From Sphingomonas panacis (GTDB lineage Bacteria; Pseudomonadota; Alphaproteobacteria; Sphingomonadales; Sphingomonadaceae), in assembly GCF_001717955.1 (NCBI RefSeq), contig NZ_CP014168.1:1712001-1776000 (forward strand): a DNA stretch of 64,000 bases, written 5' to 3'. Position numbers and translations under genes: made by a program. How positions within the stretch are numbered: the stretch's first letter is position 1; each line of letters begins with the position of its first letter. This document shows positions 17,046 through 25,729 of the stretch, piece after piece. A model generated the notes under the pieces. It did not search any database. It was given only the letters and a program-made list of their open reading frames with translations, and was not told where the DNA came from.

Positions 17046-17977
17046 GGCGCGCCATCCTGGCCTTGCTGCTGCTCGCCGCGACACCGGCGGCCGCCGAGAC
17101 GATCGACCGCACCCCGCGCACCGTCGTGATGACCGCGTTCCCGCCGGAATTCGCCGCGTTGGTGTCCTCGGTGAAGGCGCCGAAGCGATACACGCGCAAC
17201 GGCCTCACCTTCGTCGCCGGTACGATCGCGGGCAAGCCGGTGCTGCTGATGCAGAGCGGCGTGTCGATGGTGAACGCGGCGATGAACACGCAATTGGTGC
17301 TCGATCGCTTCACCGTCAAACGCATCGTGTTTTCGGGAATCGCGGGCGGGGTCGATCCCGGCCTCACCATCGGCGATGTCGTGGTGCCGCAGGATTGGGC
17401 GCAATATCTGGAGGTGTCGTTCGCGCGCAAGACGGCGGACGGCTGGGTGGCGCCCGAGGCGGTCGACAAGGAGGCGCCCGCGCCGTTCGGCATGATGTTC
17501 CCGCGCGGCGTGCGGCTCGGCAACGCGGCCGAGCCGGTGCGGCGCCATTATACGATCGGTGTCGATCCCAAGCTGCTCGCGCTCGCCCGCACCGTTGCCG
17601 GAACGGCGACATTGCGCCGCTGCCTCGCCAGGCCGCTCGCTGCCGCCACGCACGAGGCGATGGCGGCATCGCCGTGTCTCGCCCATCAACCCAAGGTGGT
17701 GGTGGGCGGCACCGGCGTCAGCGCGGGCGTGTTCGCCGACAATGCCGAGTTCCGCGACTATCTCTCCGCCGCCTACAAGGCGCGCGTGCTCGACATGGAG
17801 AGCGCCGCCGTCGCGCAGGTCGCCTATGCCAACCGCACGCCGGTGATCGTGTTCCGCAGCCTCTCCGATCTTGCCGGCGGCGATGCCGGCGCGAACCAGA
17901 TGAACACCTTCATGGCGCTCGCCTCCGTCAATTCCGCCGATGTCGTCCGCGCCTTCGTCGCGGCGCTGCCGGATTGA
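17042..17977 (+). CDS. Secreted purine nucleosidase/phosphorylase-like protein
   Basis: A 311-residue protein with a signal peptide (MRRAILALLLLAATPAAAE) and the nucleoside phosphorylase superfamily fold: VVMTAFPPEFAAL, FSGIAGGVDPGLTIGDVVVP, GTGVSAG and VLDMESAAVAQVAY. The DMES motif is the ribose-binding site of the MTA/SAH nucleosidase branch. Export means it would release bases from nucleosides in the periplasm, ready for the NCS2 permease. Hydrolysis rather than phosphorolysis is inferred from the MTAN-like motifs. Confidence 0.85.
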   Translation: MRRAILALLLLAATPAAAETIDRTPRTVVMTAFPPEFAALVSSVKAPKRYTRNGLTFVAGTIAGKPVLLMQSGVSMVNAAMNTQLVLDRFTVKRIVFSGIAGGVDPGLTIGDVVVPQDWAQYLEVSFARKTADGWVAPEAVDKEAPAPFGMMFPRGVRLGNAAEPVRRHYTIGVDPKLLALARTVAGTATLRRCLARPLAAATHEAMAASPCLAHQPKVVVGGTGVSAGVFADNAEFRDYLSAAYKARVLDMESAAVAQVAYANRTPVIVFRSLSDLAGGDAGANQMNTFMALASVNSADVVRAFVAALPD

Positions 17978-19563
17978 GCGCGGTGCTGAACACCGTCACC
18001 GGCACACGCGGCATCGTCACCGCGCCGCACCACCTCGCATCGCAGGCGGGGCTGGCGGTGTTGCGCGACGGCGGCAACGCGGTCGAGGCGTGCGTCGCGG
18101 TCGCGGCATGTCTGGCGGTGGTGTATCCGCACATGACCGGGCTTGGCGGCGACGGTTTTTGGGTGATCGCCGAGCCCGATGGCCGGGGCCATTCGGTGCA
18201 TGGCTGCGGCGCGGCGGCGGCGCGGGCCGATCTGTCGCTGTATGCCGGACTGGCGGCGGTGCCGACGCGCGGGCCGCTCGCCGCGAACACGGTCGCGGGC
18301 ACCGTCTCGGGCTGGGCGGCGGCACTGGCGGCGAGCGGCGGCCTGCTCCCGCTCGACCGGCTGCTGCGCGACGCGATCGACCATGCCGAGGCCGGTGTCG
18401 CGGTGACGGCGGGCGGGGCCGCGATCGCCGCCGCCAAGGGCGCGGAGTTGCGCGTCCAGCCCGGCGCTTATGCCAAAGTGTTCGAACCAGCGGGTCGCCC
18501 GCTTGCCGAGGGCGACGTGCTGACGCAGCCCCTGCTCGCCGAAACGTTGCGCACGCTGGCGGCGGACGGCCTCGACGGCTTTTATCAGGGCGCGCTCGCC
18601 GACCGGATCGCCGACGATCTCGCCGCGCTCGGCAGCCCCGTCTCGCGCGCCGATCTGGCGGCGCACCGCGCGACCACACCCGCACCATTGTCGGTCGGGA
18701 TCGCCGGCGCGACGCTCTACAACAGCGCGCCGCCGACGCAGGGCATCGCCTCGCTGCTGATCCTCGCGCTGTTCGACCGCTTGCAGGCGGCCGAATGCGA
18801 CGGATTCGACCATGTCCACGGGCTGATCGAATCGACCAAGCAGGCGTTCCTGTGGCGCGACCGGCATTGCGGCGATCCCGCGTGGATGCACGGCGAGCCA
18901 CAGGCTTTGCTCGATGACGCGGAGGCACTCGATGCGATGGCGGCGCGGATCGATCCGCGCCGCGCGCTGCCATGGCCGCAACCGCCGCAATGGGGCGATA
19001 CCTGCTGGTTCGGCGCGGCGGATGCCGAGGGTCGCGTGGTGAGCTGCATCCAGTCCACCTATTTCGAATTCGGATCGGGGCTGGTGCTGCCGCAGACCGG
19101 CATCACCTGGCAGAATCGCGGCAGTTCGTTCCGGCTCGCCGAGACCGGCTGGAACGCGCTCAAGCCGGGCCGCAAGCCGTTCCACACGCTCAACCCGGCG
19201 CTCGCCCGCTTCGATGATGGCCGCGTGATGGCCTATGGCACGATGGGCGGCGAGGGCCAGCCGCAGACTCAGGCGGCGCTGTTCACGCGGTATGCGCGCT
19301 ATGGCGTGGACTTGCAGGACGCGATCAGCGCGCCGCGCTGGCTGCTCGGGCGCACCTGGGGCGAGCCATCGACCACGCTCAAGCTGGAGGATGGTTTCGA
19401 CGACACGCTCTACGCGGCGCTTGCGGTGGCCGGGCACCATGTCGAGCGCGTCGGGCCGCTGACCGCCATGATGGGGCACGCCGGCGCACTCGTCCGCCAC
19501 GCCGACGGCGCTCTGGAGGGCGCGACCGATCCGCGCAGCGACGGCGGGGTGGCGGCATGGTAG
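17974..19563 (+). CDS. hpxW: Gamma-glutamyltransferase-fold oxamate amidohydrolase (HpxW-like)
   Basis: A 529-residue GGT-family protein from the TTG start that overlaps the previous stop; GTG at 17983 is an alternative. Features are HHLASQAGLAVLRDGGNAVEA at the N-terminus and the autoprocessing Thr of WGDTCWFGAAD at about residue 343. No signal peptide is present, unlike periplasmic GGTs. HpxW of Klebsiella, a GGT-like oxamate amidohydrolase, acts in ureide use, and the presence of hpxZ and an hpxY-like amidase here supports the same role: oxamate to oxalate and ammonia. Overlaps allC by 7 bp. Confidence 0.8.
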   Translation: MSAVLNTVTGTRGIVTAPHHLASQAGLAVLRDGGNAVEACVAVAACLAVVYPHMTGLGGDGFWVIAEPDGRGHSVHGCGAAAARADLSLYAGLAAVPTRGPLAANTVAGTVSGWAAALAASGGLLPLDRLLRDAIDHAEAGVAVTAGGAAIAAAKGAELRVQPGAYAKVFEPAGRPLAEGDVLTQPLLAETLRTLAADGLDGFYQGALADRIADDLAALGSPVSRADLAAHRATTPAPLSVGIAGATLYNSAPPTQGIASLLILALFDRLQAAECDGFDHVHGLIESTKQAFLWRDRHCGDPAWMHGEPQALLDDAEALDAMAARIDPRRALPWPQPPQWGDTCWFGAADAEGRVVSCIQSTYFEFGSGLVLPQTGITWQNRGSSFRLAETGWNALKPGRKPFHTLNPALARFDDGRVMAYGTMGGEGQPQTQAALFTRYARYGVDLQDAISAPRWLLGRTWGEPSTTLKLEDGFDDTLYAALAVAGHHVERVGPLTAMMGHAGALVRHADGALEGATDPRSDGGVAAW

Positions 19564-20963
19564 GCGGCGCCCGCGCGGTGGCGCGCTGCGACGCGCTGGG
19601 CGTGGCGCCGTACAGCGACATGGCGGGCGGGCTGTATCGCGGCTATCTGACGCCCGCCTATGTCGCCGCACAGGACGCGCTTGCCGGCTGGATGGCGGAA
19701 GCGGGCATGGCGGTGCGCCGCGACCCCGCCGCCAATCTGATCGGCCGCTATGAGGGCGAAGACGCGCAGGCGCCCGCTTTGCTGATCGGCAGCCATCTCG
19801 ACAGCGTGCGCGATGGCGGGCGCTATGATGGGCCGCTCGGCATCATGCTCGGCGTCGAGGCGGTCGCTGCGCTCAACGCGGCGGGGCGGCGGATGCGCTT
19901 CCCGATCGAGGTGATCGCGTTCGGCGACGAGGAAGGCTCGCGCTTCCCCGCCGCGATGCTGACCAGCCGTGCGGTGGCGGGAACACTGGACGCGGCTGCG
20001 CTGGAGATGGCGGACGGCGAGGGGGTTACGCTGGAAAACGCCCTAGCCACCCTCCCGCCGTTCGTCCTGAGCGAAGTCGAAGGACGTGCCGCAAACGCCA
20101 CGTCCGGGGCACGTGCTTCGACTTCGCTCAGCACGAACGGAGAAGAGAGTACCGCCCGCCACCTTCGTCACCCCAGCGAAAGCGGGGGTCTTCCGGGGGA
20201 GGGCGCGCCAGAGCCGCGCGAGACCCCAGCGTCCGCTGGGGTGACGGACTTTGCAAAGGCGCGCATCCTCGCCGCGCTCGCCTATCTCGAAACGCATATC
20301 GAGCAAGGCCCGGTCCTCGAAGCCGAAGGCCGCGCGGTCGGCACCGTCACCGGCATCGCCGCGCAACTGCGCTTCCAGGCGAGCGTCATCGGCATCGCCG
20401 GCCATGCCGGCACAGCGTCGATGCCGCTGCGCCGCGACGCGCTCGCCGGCGCGGCCGAGATGCTGCTCGCGATCGAGACCATCGCCCGCCGCGACGTGTC
20501 GGATCTGGTCGCCACCGTGGGCAAGATCGCGGCGCTGCCCGGCGCCGCCAACGTCATTCCCGGCGAGGTGCGCTTCACCATCGACATCCGCTCTGGCGAC
20601 GTGGCGCGGCGGGACCGCGCGGCGGAGGACATTCTCGATGCGATCGCCGCCATCGCCGACGCGCGCGGCCTCGATTTCGATGTCGAACATATCCACGATC
20701 TCCCCGCCAGCCCGTGCGATCCCGCGCTGATGGACCTGCTCGATGCGGCCACCGCCGCCGCCGGCCAGCCGATCCGCCGGCTCGTCTCGGGCGCGGGGCA
20801 TGACGCGATGGTGATGGCGGCGCTCTGCCCGACCGCGATGCTGTTCGTGCGCTGCAAGGGCGGTATCAGCCACAACCCCGCCGAGCATGTCGACCCCGCC
20901 GACGCCGAGATCGCGTTGCAGGTCATGCTCGGCTTCATCGACCGACTTGGAGATGCCTCGTGA
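19557..20963 (+). CDS. allC: Allantoate amidohydrolase (M20 family) with in-frame repeat insertion
   Basis: A 468-residue zinc amidohydrolase of the AllC/hydantoinase-carbamoylase group. Metal and substrate residues are visible in GSHLDSV, RYDGPLG, FGDEEGSRFP, ETHIEQGP and ISHNPAEH. It would convert allantoate to ureidoglycine, carbon dioxide and ammonia. The family is about 410 residues. The extra 60 or so (about residues 167-230) are encoded by two dispersed repeats at 20058-20140 and 20166-20246, giving FVLSEVEGRAA and similar low-complexity sequence between the EEG and ETHIEQG segments. The frame is kept, so the protein is probably made with a surface loop. Confidence 0.88.
   Translation: MVGGARAVARCDALGVAPYSDMAGGLYRGYLTPAYVAAQDALAGWMAEAGMAVRRDPAANLIGRYEGEDAQAPALLIGSHLDSVRDGGRYDGPLGIMLGVEAVAALNAAGRRMRFPIEVIAFGDEEGSRFPAAMLTSRAVAGTLDAAALEMADGEGVTLENALATLPPFVLSEVEGRAANATSGARASTSLSTNGEESTARHLRHPSESGGLPGEGAPEPRETPASAGVTDFAKARILAALAYLETHIEQGPVLEAEGRAVGTVTGIAAQLRFQASVIGIAGHAGTASMPLRRDALAGAAEMLLAIETIARRDVSDLVATVGKIAALPGAANVIPGEVRFTIDIRSGDVARRDRAAEDILDAIAAIADARGLDFDVEHIHDLPASPCDPALMDLLDAATAAAGQPIRRLVSGAGHDAMVMAALCPTAMLFVRCKGGISHNPAEHVDPADAEIALQVMLGFIDRLGDAS
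20058..20140. repeat. Family A inverted repeat inside allC
   Basis: Left arm CCGTTCGTCCTGAGCGAAGT, right arm ending GCTCAGCACGAACGG, the same element found between genes at 37694, 45110 and elsewhere. Here it lies wholly within the allC reading frame without a stop codon. Confidence 0.85.
20166..20246. repeat. Family B inverted repeat inside allC
   Basis: Begins CGTCACCCCAGC and ends GCTGGGGTGACG (12-bp complementary ends). Closely similar to 13080-13161. Twenty-five bases after the family A copy and also in frame with allC. Confidence 0.85.
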
Positions 20964-22195
20964 GCCTAGACCCCCTTCTGTTCGGCGAGATTGATCCGCC
21001 GCAGCGGCTGCTGATGGGGCCGGGGCCGGTCAACGCACACCCGCGCGTGCTGCGCGCGATGTCGGCGGATCTGCTCGGCCAGTTCGATCCCGAGATGACC
21101 GGCTATATGAACCAGGTGGTGGCGCTCTATCGCCCGATCTTCGGCACCGCGAACCGCTGGACGATGCTGATCGACGGCACCGCGCGCGCCGCGATCGAGG
21201 CTGCGTTGGTCAGCCTCGTCGCGCCGGGCGAGACCGTGCTGGTGGTCAATTTCGGCCGCTTCGGGCTGCTGCTCACCGAGATTCTCGGCCGCATCGGTGC
21301 GCGCATCGAAAGCATCGAGGCGCCTTGGGGCGAGACGGTGCCGCTCGATGCGATCGCCGCCGCGATCGCGCGCACTGCGCCGAAAGTCGTCGCCACCATC
21401 CACGGCGACACTTCGACGACGATGGCGCAGCCGCTCGATGGTCTCGGCGATCTTTGCCACGCGGCGGGCGCGTTGCTCTATGTCGATGCCACCGCGACGC
21501 TCGGCGGGATGGAGATCGCCGCCGATCGCTGGGGCGCGGACATCGTCACCGGCGGTTTGCAGAAATGCCTTGGCGGCCCGTCCGGCTCGGCGCCGATCAC
21601 GATTTCCGATGCCGCCGCCGAGCATATCTTCACGCGCCGCCATACCGAGGCGGGCATCCGCACGGGCCGCACGGTCGATGGCAACGGCCCGCGCATCGGC
21701 TCGAACTATTTCGATCTCGCCATGATCATGGATTACTGGTCCGAAAAGCGCCTCAACCACCATACCGAGGCGACCTCGATGCTCTATGCGGCGCGTGAAT
21801 GCGCGCGTGTCGCGCTCGGCGAGGGGCTGGAGGCACGCTACGCCCGCCACGCCGCCGCCGGCCGCGCGGTGACGGCGGGGTTGCGCGCGATGGGGTTGAC
21901 CGTGTTCGGCGACGACCGCTTCCGCATGACCAACGTGACCGGCGTCTACATTCCCGAGGGCGTCGACGGCGAGCGGGTCCGCGCGGCGATGCGCGACCAT
22001 TTCGAGATCGAGATCGGCACCGCCTTCGGCCCGCTCGCCGGGCGGATCTGGCGGATCGGCGCGATGGGGTACAATGCGATGAAGCATAAGGTGCTGATTA
22101 CGCTTGGCGCACTTGAGGCGTGCCTGCGCGCGGAGGGGTTCAGCCTGCCGCCGGGCGAAGCGGTGAGCGCAGCGCTTGAGGCTTGGGAGGCGTGA
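20960..22195 (+). CDS. pucG: Ureidoglycine-glyoxylate aminotransferase (PucG-like)
   Basis: A 411-residue class V PLP aminotransferase of the alanine-glyoxylate/ureidoglycine-glyoxylate group. The N-terminal MGPGPVNAHPRVLRAM, the PLP aspartate in YVDATATLGG, and the PLP Lys in GGLQKCLGGPSG (about Lys202) are present. After AllC, PucG transfers the amino group of ureidoglycine to glyoxylate, giving oxalurate and glycine. That product fits the downstream HpxZ/AtzE/HpxW functions. GTG start overlaps the allC stop. Confidence 0.87.
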   Translation: MSLDPLLFGEIDPPQRLLMGPGPVNAHPRVLRAMSADLLGQFDPEMTGYMNQVVALYRPIFGTANRWTMLIDGTARAAIEAALVSLVAPGETVLVVNFGRFGLLLTEILGRIGARIESIEAPWGETVPLDAIAAAIARTAPKVVATIHGDTSTTMAQPLDGLGDLCHAAGALLYVDATATLGGMEIAADRWGADIVTGGLQKCLGGPSGSAPITISDAAAEHIFTRRHTEAGIRTGRTVDGNGPRIGSNYFDLAMIMDYWSEKRLNHHTEATSMLYAARECARVALGEGLEARYARHAAAGRAVTAGLRAMGLTVFGDDRFRMTNVTGVYIPEGVDGERVRAAMRDHFEIEIGTAFGPLAGRIWRIGAMGYNAMKHKVLITLGALEACLRAEGFSLPPGEAVSAALEAWEA

Positions 22196-22219
22196 TGCGG
22201 TCCCGCTCCGGCTCCCCTT

Positions 22220-22272
22220 GTGCTCCCGCGAAGGCGGGAGCCCAGTCTGGGCTCCCGCCTTCGCGGGAGCAC
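22220..22272. repeat. 53-bp perfect palindrome (family B core)
   Basis: Two perfectly complementary 26-bp arms (22220-22245 and 22247-22272) around a single T, beginning GTGCTCCCGCGAAGGCGGGA. It fills most of the 100-bp gap between pucG and puuE, one of the few sizeable gaps in the cluster. It could attenuate or stabilise the transcript. Confidence 0.9.
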
Positions 22273-22295
22273 ATCCTTGCCTGGAGAGCGCGCGT

Positions 22296-23189
22296 ATGAT
22301 CACCCGTGACCTCACCGGATACGGCGCCACCCCGCCCGATCCGCGCTGGCCCGGCGGCGCGCGCGTGGCGGTGCAGTTCGTCGTCAATTACGAGGAAGGC
22401 GCCGAGAACAGCGTCCTCAACGGTGACGCCGGATCGGAGAAGTTCCTCTCCGAAATGGTCGGCGCGGGCAGCCATCCGGCGCGCGCGATGGCGATGGAGA
22501 GCCTTTACGAATATGGCAGCCGCGCCGGCTTCTGGCGGCTGCACCGGCTGTTCACGCAGCGCGATCTGCCCGTCACCGTGTTCGGCGTCGCCAAGGCGCT
22601 GGCGATGAACCCGCAAGCTGTCGAGGCGATGCTCGCCGCCGATTGGGAGATCGCCAGCCACGGTCTGCGCTGGATCGATTATCAGGGCGTGCCCGAAGCG
22701 ACCGAGCGCGCGCACATCGCCGAGGCGATCGCGCTGCACACGCGGCTCACCGGCAGCCGCCCGCTCGGGTGGTATCAGGGCCGCACCTCGCCCAACACCG
22801 CGCGGCTCGTCGTCGAGGAAGGCGGCTTCGTCTATGATGCCGACAGCTACGCCGACGATCTGCCCTATTACGACACCCGCTTCGGCGCGCCGCAACTGAT
22901 CGTGCCCTACACGCTCGACGTCAACGACATGAAGATCGTCGCCTTGAACGGCTTCACCGAGGGCGAGCAGTTCTTCCGCTATCTGCGCGACACGTTCGAC
23001 CAACTCCGTGAGGAGGGCGGGCGGATGATGTCGGTCGGCCTGCACGCGCGGATCGCCGGGCGGCCCGGCCGCGCGCGCGCGCTGGCGCGCTTCCTCGATC
23101 ACGTCATCGCGAGCGGCGACGCCTGGGTCGCGCGCCGCATCGACATCGCCCGTCACTGGCTGGAGGTTCACCCGTATGACCATCGATGA
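22296..23189 (+). CDS. puuE: Allantoinase PuuE (polysaccharide-deacetylase fold)
   Basis: A 297-residue protein starting MITRDLTGYGATPPDPRWPG, the conserved opening of PuuE allantoinases, with FVVNYEEGAENS, ASHGLRWIDYQ and GLHARIAGRPGR. PuuE is a cofactor-independent allantoinase unrelated to AllB and opens the ring of allantoin to allantoate. The ATG at 22296 follows a GGAGAG site after the palindrome. The 3' end overlaps hpxZ by 14 bp. Confidence 0.93.
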   Translation: MITRDLTGYGATPPDPRWPGGARVAVQFVVNYEEGAENSVLNGDAGSEKFLSEMVGAGSHPARAMAMESLYEYGSRAGFWRLHRLFTQRDLPVTVFGVAKALAMNPQAVEAMLAADWEIASHGLRWIDYQGVPEATERAHIAEAIALHTRLTGSRPLGWYQGRTSPNTARLVVEEGGFVYDADSYADDLPYYDTRFGAPQLIVPYTLDVNDMKIVALNGFTEGEQFFRYLRDTFDQLREEGGRMMSVGLHARIAGRPGRARALARFLDHVIASGDAWVARRIDIARHWLEVHPYDHR

Positions 23190-23556
23190 TCCCATTCTGC
23201 TCGCCGAAGTGACCGAAGCGTTTCAGGCGTATGAGCGCGCGCTGATGGCGGACGACGTGCCGGCGATGGATGCGCTGTTCCACGACGCGCCCACCACAAA
23301 CCGCTACGGCGTCGGTGAGGTGCTGTACGGCATCGACGCCATCCGCGCGTTCCGCAAAGGCCGTGGCGGCTCGCCGCAGCGCACGCTCGGCCGCGTTGCG
23401 ATCACCGTCTACGGCGACAGCTTCGCCACCGCCGACGCCGAGTTCTTCCGCGAGAACAGCGACCGGCGTGGCCGCCAGACTCAGGCGTGGGTCAAATTCG
23501 CCGATGGCTGGAAGGTCGTCTCGGCGCATGTCAGCCTGGAGGGGAGCACGCATTGA
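23176..23556 (+). CDS. hpxZ: Oxalurate catabolism protein HpxZ (AtzH-like, DUF3225)
   Basis: A 126-residue SnoaL/NTF2-like protein with VTEAFQAYERALMADDVPAM, LFHDAPTTNRYGVGEVLYG, and RKGRGGSPQRTL, matching HpxZ and AtzH. AtzH has been linked to AtzE-type amidase chemistry, which suits the AtzE homologue at 14380. The start overlaps puuE, and the stop overlaps the TTG of uraD. Confidence 0.85.
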   Translation: MTIDDPILLAEVTEAFQAYERALMADDVPAMDALFHDAPTTNRYGVGEVLYGIDAIRAFRKGRGGSPQRTLGRVAITVYGDSFATADAEFFRENSDRRGRQTQAWVKFADGWKVVSAHVSLEGSTH

Positions 23557-23993
23557 GCGCCCTTTTCGAACATAGCCCGTGGGTCGAGGCGCGCGCCGAC
23601 GCGCGGCCATCGAGCGGCAACCGCTACCATGATCTGATGGAAGTGGTGTACGACGCGCCGCGCGACGAAAAGCTGGCGTTGATCCGCGCGCATCCCGAAC
23701 TCGCCGGACGGGCGGCGATCGACGGCAGTCTGACCGAGGCTTCGGCGGCCGAACAGGCCTCGGCCGGCCTCGACCGGCTCACCCCCGCCGAGTTCGAACG
23801 CTTCCACGCGCTCAATGCCGCCTATCGGGATCGGTTCGACTTCCCCTTCATCATCTGCGTGCGGCTGACCGACAAGGCCGGCATCCTCGCCGCGATGGAG
23901 CGCCGGCTGGCGCACGATCGCGACACCGAGATCGCCACCGCCATCGCCGAAATCGGAAAGATCGTGCTGCTTCGGCTGGAAGACCAGGCGTGA
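23553..23993 (+). CDS. uraD: OHCU decarboxylase UraD
   Basis: A 146-residue 2-oxo-4-hydroxy-4-carboxy-5-ureidoimidazoline decarboxylase: the catalytic loop near RPSSGNRYHDLMEVV, AHPELAG, FHALNAAYRDRFDFPFI and ICVRLTDK. It yields S-allantoin. The TTG start at 23553 overlaps the hpxZ stop and follows GGAGGGGAG. Earlier codons belong to the hpxZ overlap and do not look like UraD. Confidence 0.92.
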   Translation: MSALFEHSPWVEARADARPSSGNRYHDLMEVVYDAPRDEKLALIRAHPELAGRAAIDGSLTEASAAEQASAGLDRLTPAEFERFHALNAAYRDRFDFPFIICVRLTDKAGILAAMERRLAHDRDTEIATAIAEIGKIVLLRLEDQA

Positions 23994-25405
23994 GTCTCGC
24001 CGATCTCGAAGCCGATCTTGCGCGGCAGCTTTCGCTGATCGGCCACGGCGGCGCCGACTGGACGCGACCCCGCACGCACCCGGACGGCCATGTCTATGAC
24101 GTGGTGATCGTCGGCGGCGGACAGAGCGGACTTGCCACCGCGTTCGGGCTGCTGCGCGAGCGCGTTTCGAACATCCTCGTTCTCGACGAGAATCCGCCAG
24201 GCCTCGAAGGCCCGTGGGAAACCTATGCGCGGATGCTGACGCTGCGCACCCCCAAGGGGCTGAACCCGATCGACTTCGGCGTGCCCGCGCTCACCTATCG
24301 CGCCTGGTGGGAGGCGCAGCACGGCGCGGAGGGCTGGGCGGCGGTCGACAAGATCGCGCGCGGCGACTGGATGGCGTATCTGCGCTGGTATCGCCGCGTG
24401 CTCGCGCTGCCGGTGCGCAACGCGACGAAGCTCGCGACGATCGAGCCGCTCGGCGATGGATTGCACCGGCTGCATCTGGCCGAAGGCGCGCCGCTGCTCG
24501 CGCGCAAAGTCATGCTGGCGACCGGCATCCAGGGCGGCGGCGAATGGCATACGCCGGCGATGATCCGTGATGCGCTGCCGCGTGCGCGCTACGCGCACAC
24601 CAGCGAGCCGATCGATTTTGCCGCGCTCGCCGGCAAGCGCATCGGCATCCTCGGCGGCGGCGCGTCGGCGTTCGACAATGCCAATGCCGCGCTGATGCTC
24701 GGCGTGGCCGAGGCGCATGTCTTCATGCGGCGCAACGTGCTGCCGCGCATCAACCCGATCCGCTTCATGGAGCAGGTCGGCTTCACCGGCCGCTATCCGG
24801 CGCTTTCGGATGCCGAGAAATATGCCGTGATGGCGAGCTTCCTCGGCCATAACCAGCCGCCGACCAACGACACCTTCACGCGCGCCGCCGCGTGGCCGGG
24901 GTTCGAACTCCACCTCGGCGCGCCGTGGCTGTCGATCGCGGAGGTGGATGGTGCGGTGCGCGTGACGACGCCGCACGGCAGCCATGACTTCGATTTCGTC
25001 GTGCTCTCGACCGGCCTCGTCAGCGATCCCGGCCTGCGCCCCGAACTGCGGCTGGTGGCGGACCGAATCGCACGCTGGGCGGATCGCTTCGCGCCCGCGC
25101 CCGGCACCGAGAACGCGCTGATCGACGCGCATCCCTATCTGGGGCCGGGGTTCGAACTGCTGCCCCGCGACGAAGCCGATGCCGACGCGCTGCACGGGCT
25201 GTTCGCGTTCAATTACTCCGCGCTGATCAGCCTCGGCCTGTCCGCCTCCGCGTTGTCGGGCCTCCAGACCGCGCTGCCGCGCGTGCTCAAAGGCATCACC
25301 GACCAGCTCTTCCTCGACGATCGCGCGCAGCTCGTCGCCGATCTGATCGCTTATGAGGAGGCCGAATTTCTCGGCGAATGGCCACCCGAAAGACCGACCG
25401 CATGA
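23990..25405 (+). CDS. FAD/NAD(P)H monooxygenase; candidate HpyO-type urate hydroxylase
   Basis: A 471-residue class B-like flavoprotein with an FAD dinucleotide motif (VVIVGGGQSGLATAFGLL, near residue 40) and a second NAD(P)H motif (IGILGGGASAFDNANA). It lies between uraD and uraH, where the urate-oxidising enzyme is needed, and no uricase (UaZ), PuuD or HpxO-type gene is visible. HpyO of Xanthomonas is a flavoprotein urate hydroxylase not homologous to HpxO. I assign this protein to that role from context, not from a proven alignment. GTG start overlaps the uraD stop. Confidence 0.65.
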   Translation: MSLADLEADLARQLSLIGHGGADWTRPRTHPDGHVYDVVIVGGGQSGLATAFGLLRERVSNILVLDENPPGLEGPWETYARMLTLRTPKGLNPIDFGVPALTYRAWWEAQHGAEGWAAVDKIARGDWMAYLRWYRRVLALPVRNATKLATIEPLGDGLHRLHLAEGAPLLARKVMLATGIQGGGEWHTPAMIRDALPRARYAHTSEPIDFAALAGKRIGILGGGASAFDNANAALMLGVAEAHVFMRRNVLPRINPIRFMEQVGFTGRYPALSDAEKYAVMASFLGHNQPPTNDTFTRAAAWPGFELHLGAPWLSIAEVDGAVRVTTPHGSHDFDFVVLSTGLVSDPGLRPELRLVADRIARWADRFAPAPGTENALIDAHPYLGPGFELLPRDEADADALHGLFAFNYSALISLGLSASALSGLQTALPRVLKGITDQLFLDDRAQLVADLIAYEEAEFLGEWPPERPTA

Positions 25406-25728
25406 CCAGCCTCTCGACTCACGTCCTCGATACCGCGCACGGCCGCCCCGCAGCGGGCGTGGCGGTGCGGCTGCTCGGCGCGGATGGGGCTGTGCTGTTC
25501 GTTGGCGAAACCAACGCCGATGGCCGCTGCCCCGGCCTGCCGCCGGTCACGACCGGCCGTTACCGGCTCGAATTCGCGGCGGCCGATTACTTCCGGGGGC
25601 AGGGGGTCGCGCTTGCCGATCCGCCGTTCCTCGACGTGATCGGGCTCGATTTCGGCATCACGCAAGGCCATTGTCACGTGCCGCTGCTCGTCTCGCCCTA
25701 CGGCTATTCGACCTATCGCGGCAGTTGA
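25402..25728 (+). CDS. uraH: 5-Hydroxyisourate hydrolase UraH
   Basis: A 108-residue transthyretin-like protein: STHVLDTAHGRPAAGVAV at the N-terminus, DFGITQGHCHVPLLVSPYGY, and the diagnostic C-terminal YRGS. It hydrolyses 5-hydroxyisourate to OHCU, the substrate of UraD. The ATG at 25402 overlaps the monooxygenase stop; the ORF extends 24 bp further upstream but those codons lie in that gene. Confidence 0.95.
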   Translation: MTSLSTHVLDTAHGRPAAGVAVRLLGADGAVLFVGETNADGRCPGLPPVTTGRYRLEFAAADYFRGQGVALADPPFLDVIGLDFGITQGHCHVPLLVSPYGYSTYRGS

Positions 25729-25729
25729 G

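Noticed and set aside
15513..17084. Long minus-strand ORF opposite the NCS2 permease
   Set aside because: Composition is His/Asp/Arg-rich shadow sequence. The permease on the plus strand explains the region.
24896..24912. GGTTCGAAC motif resembling a tRNA T arm
   Set aside because: It is inside the monooxygenase coding sequence and no acceptor or anticodon stems can be drawn. The same holds for a second copy near 25148.
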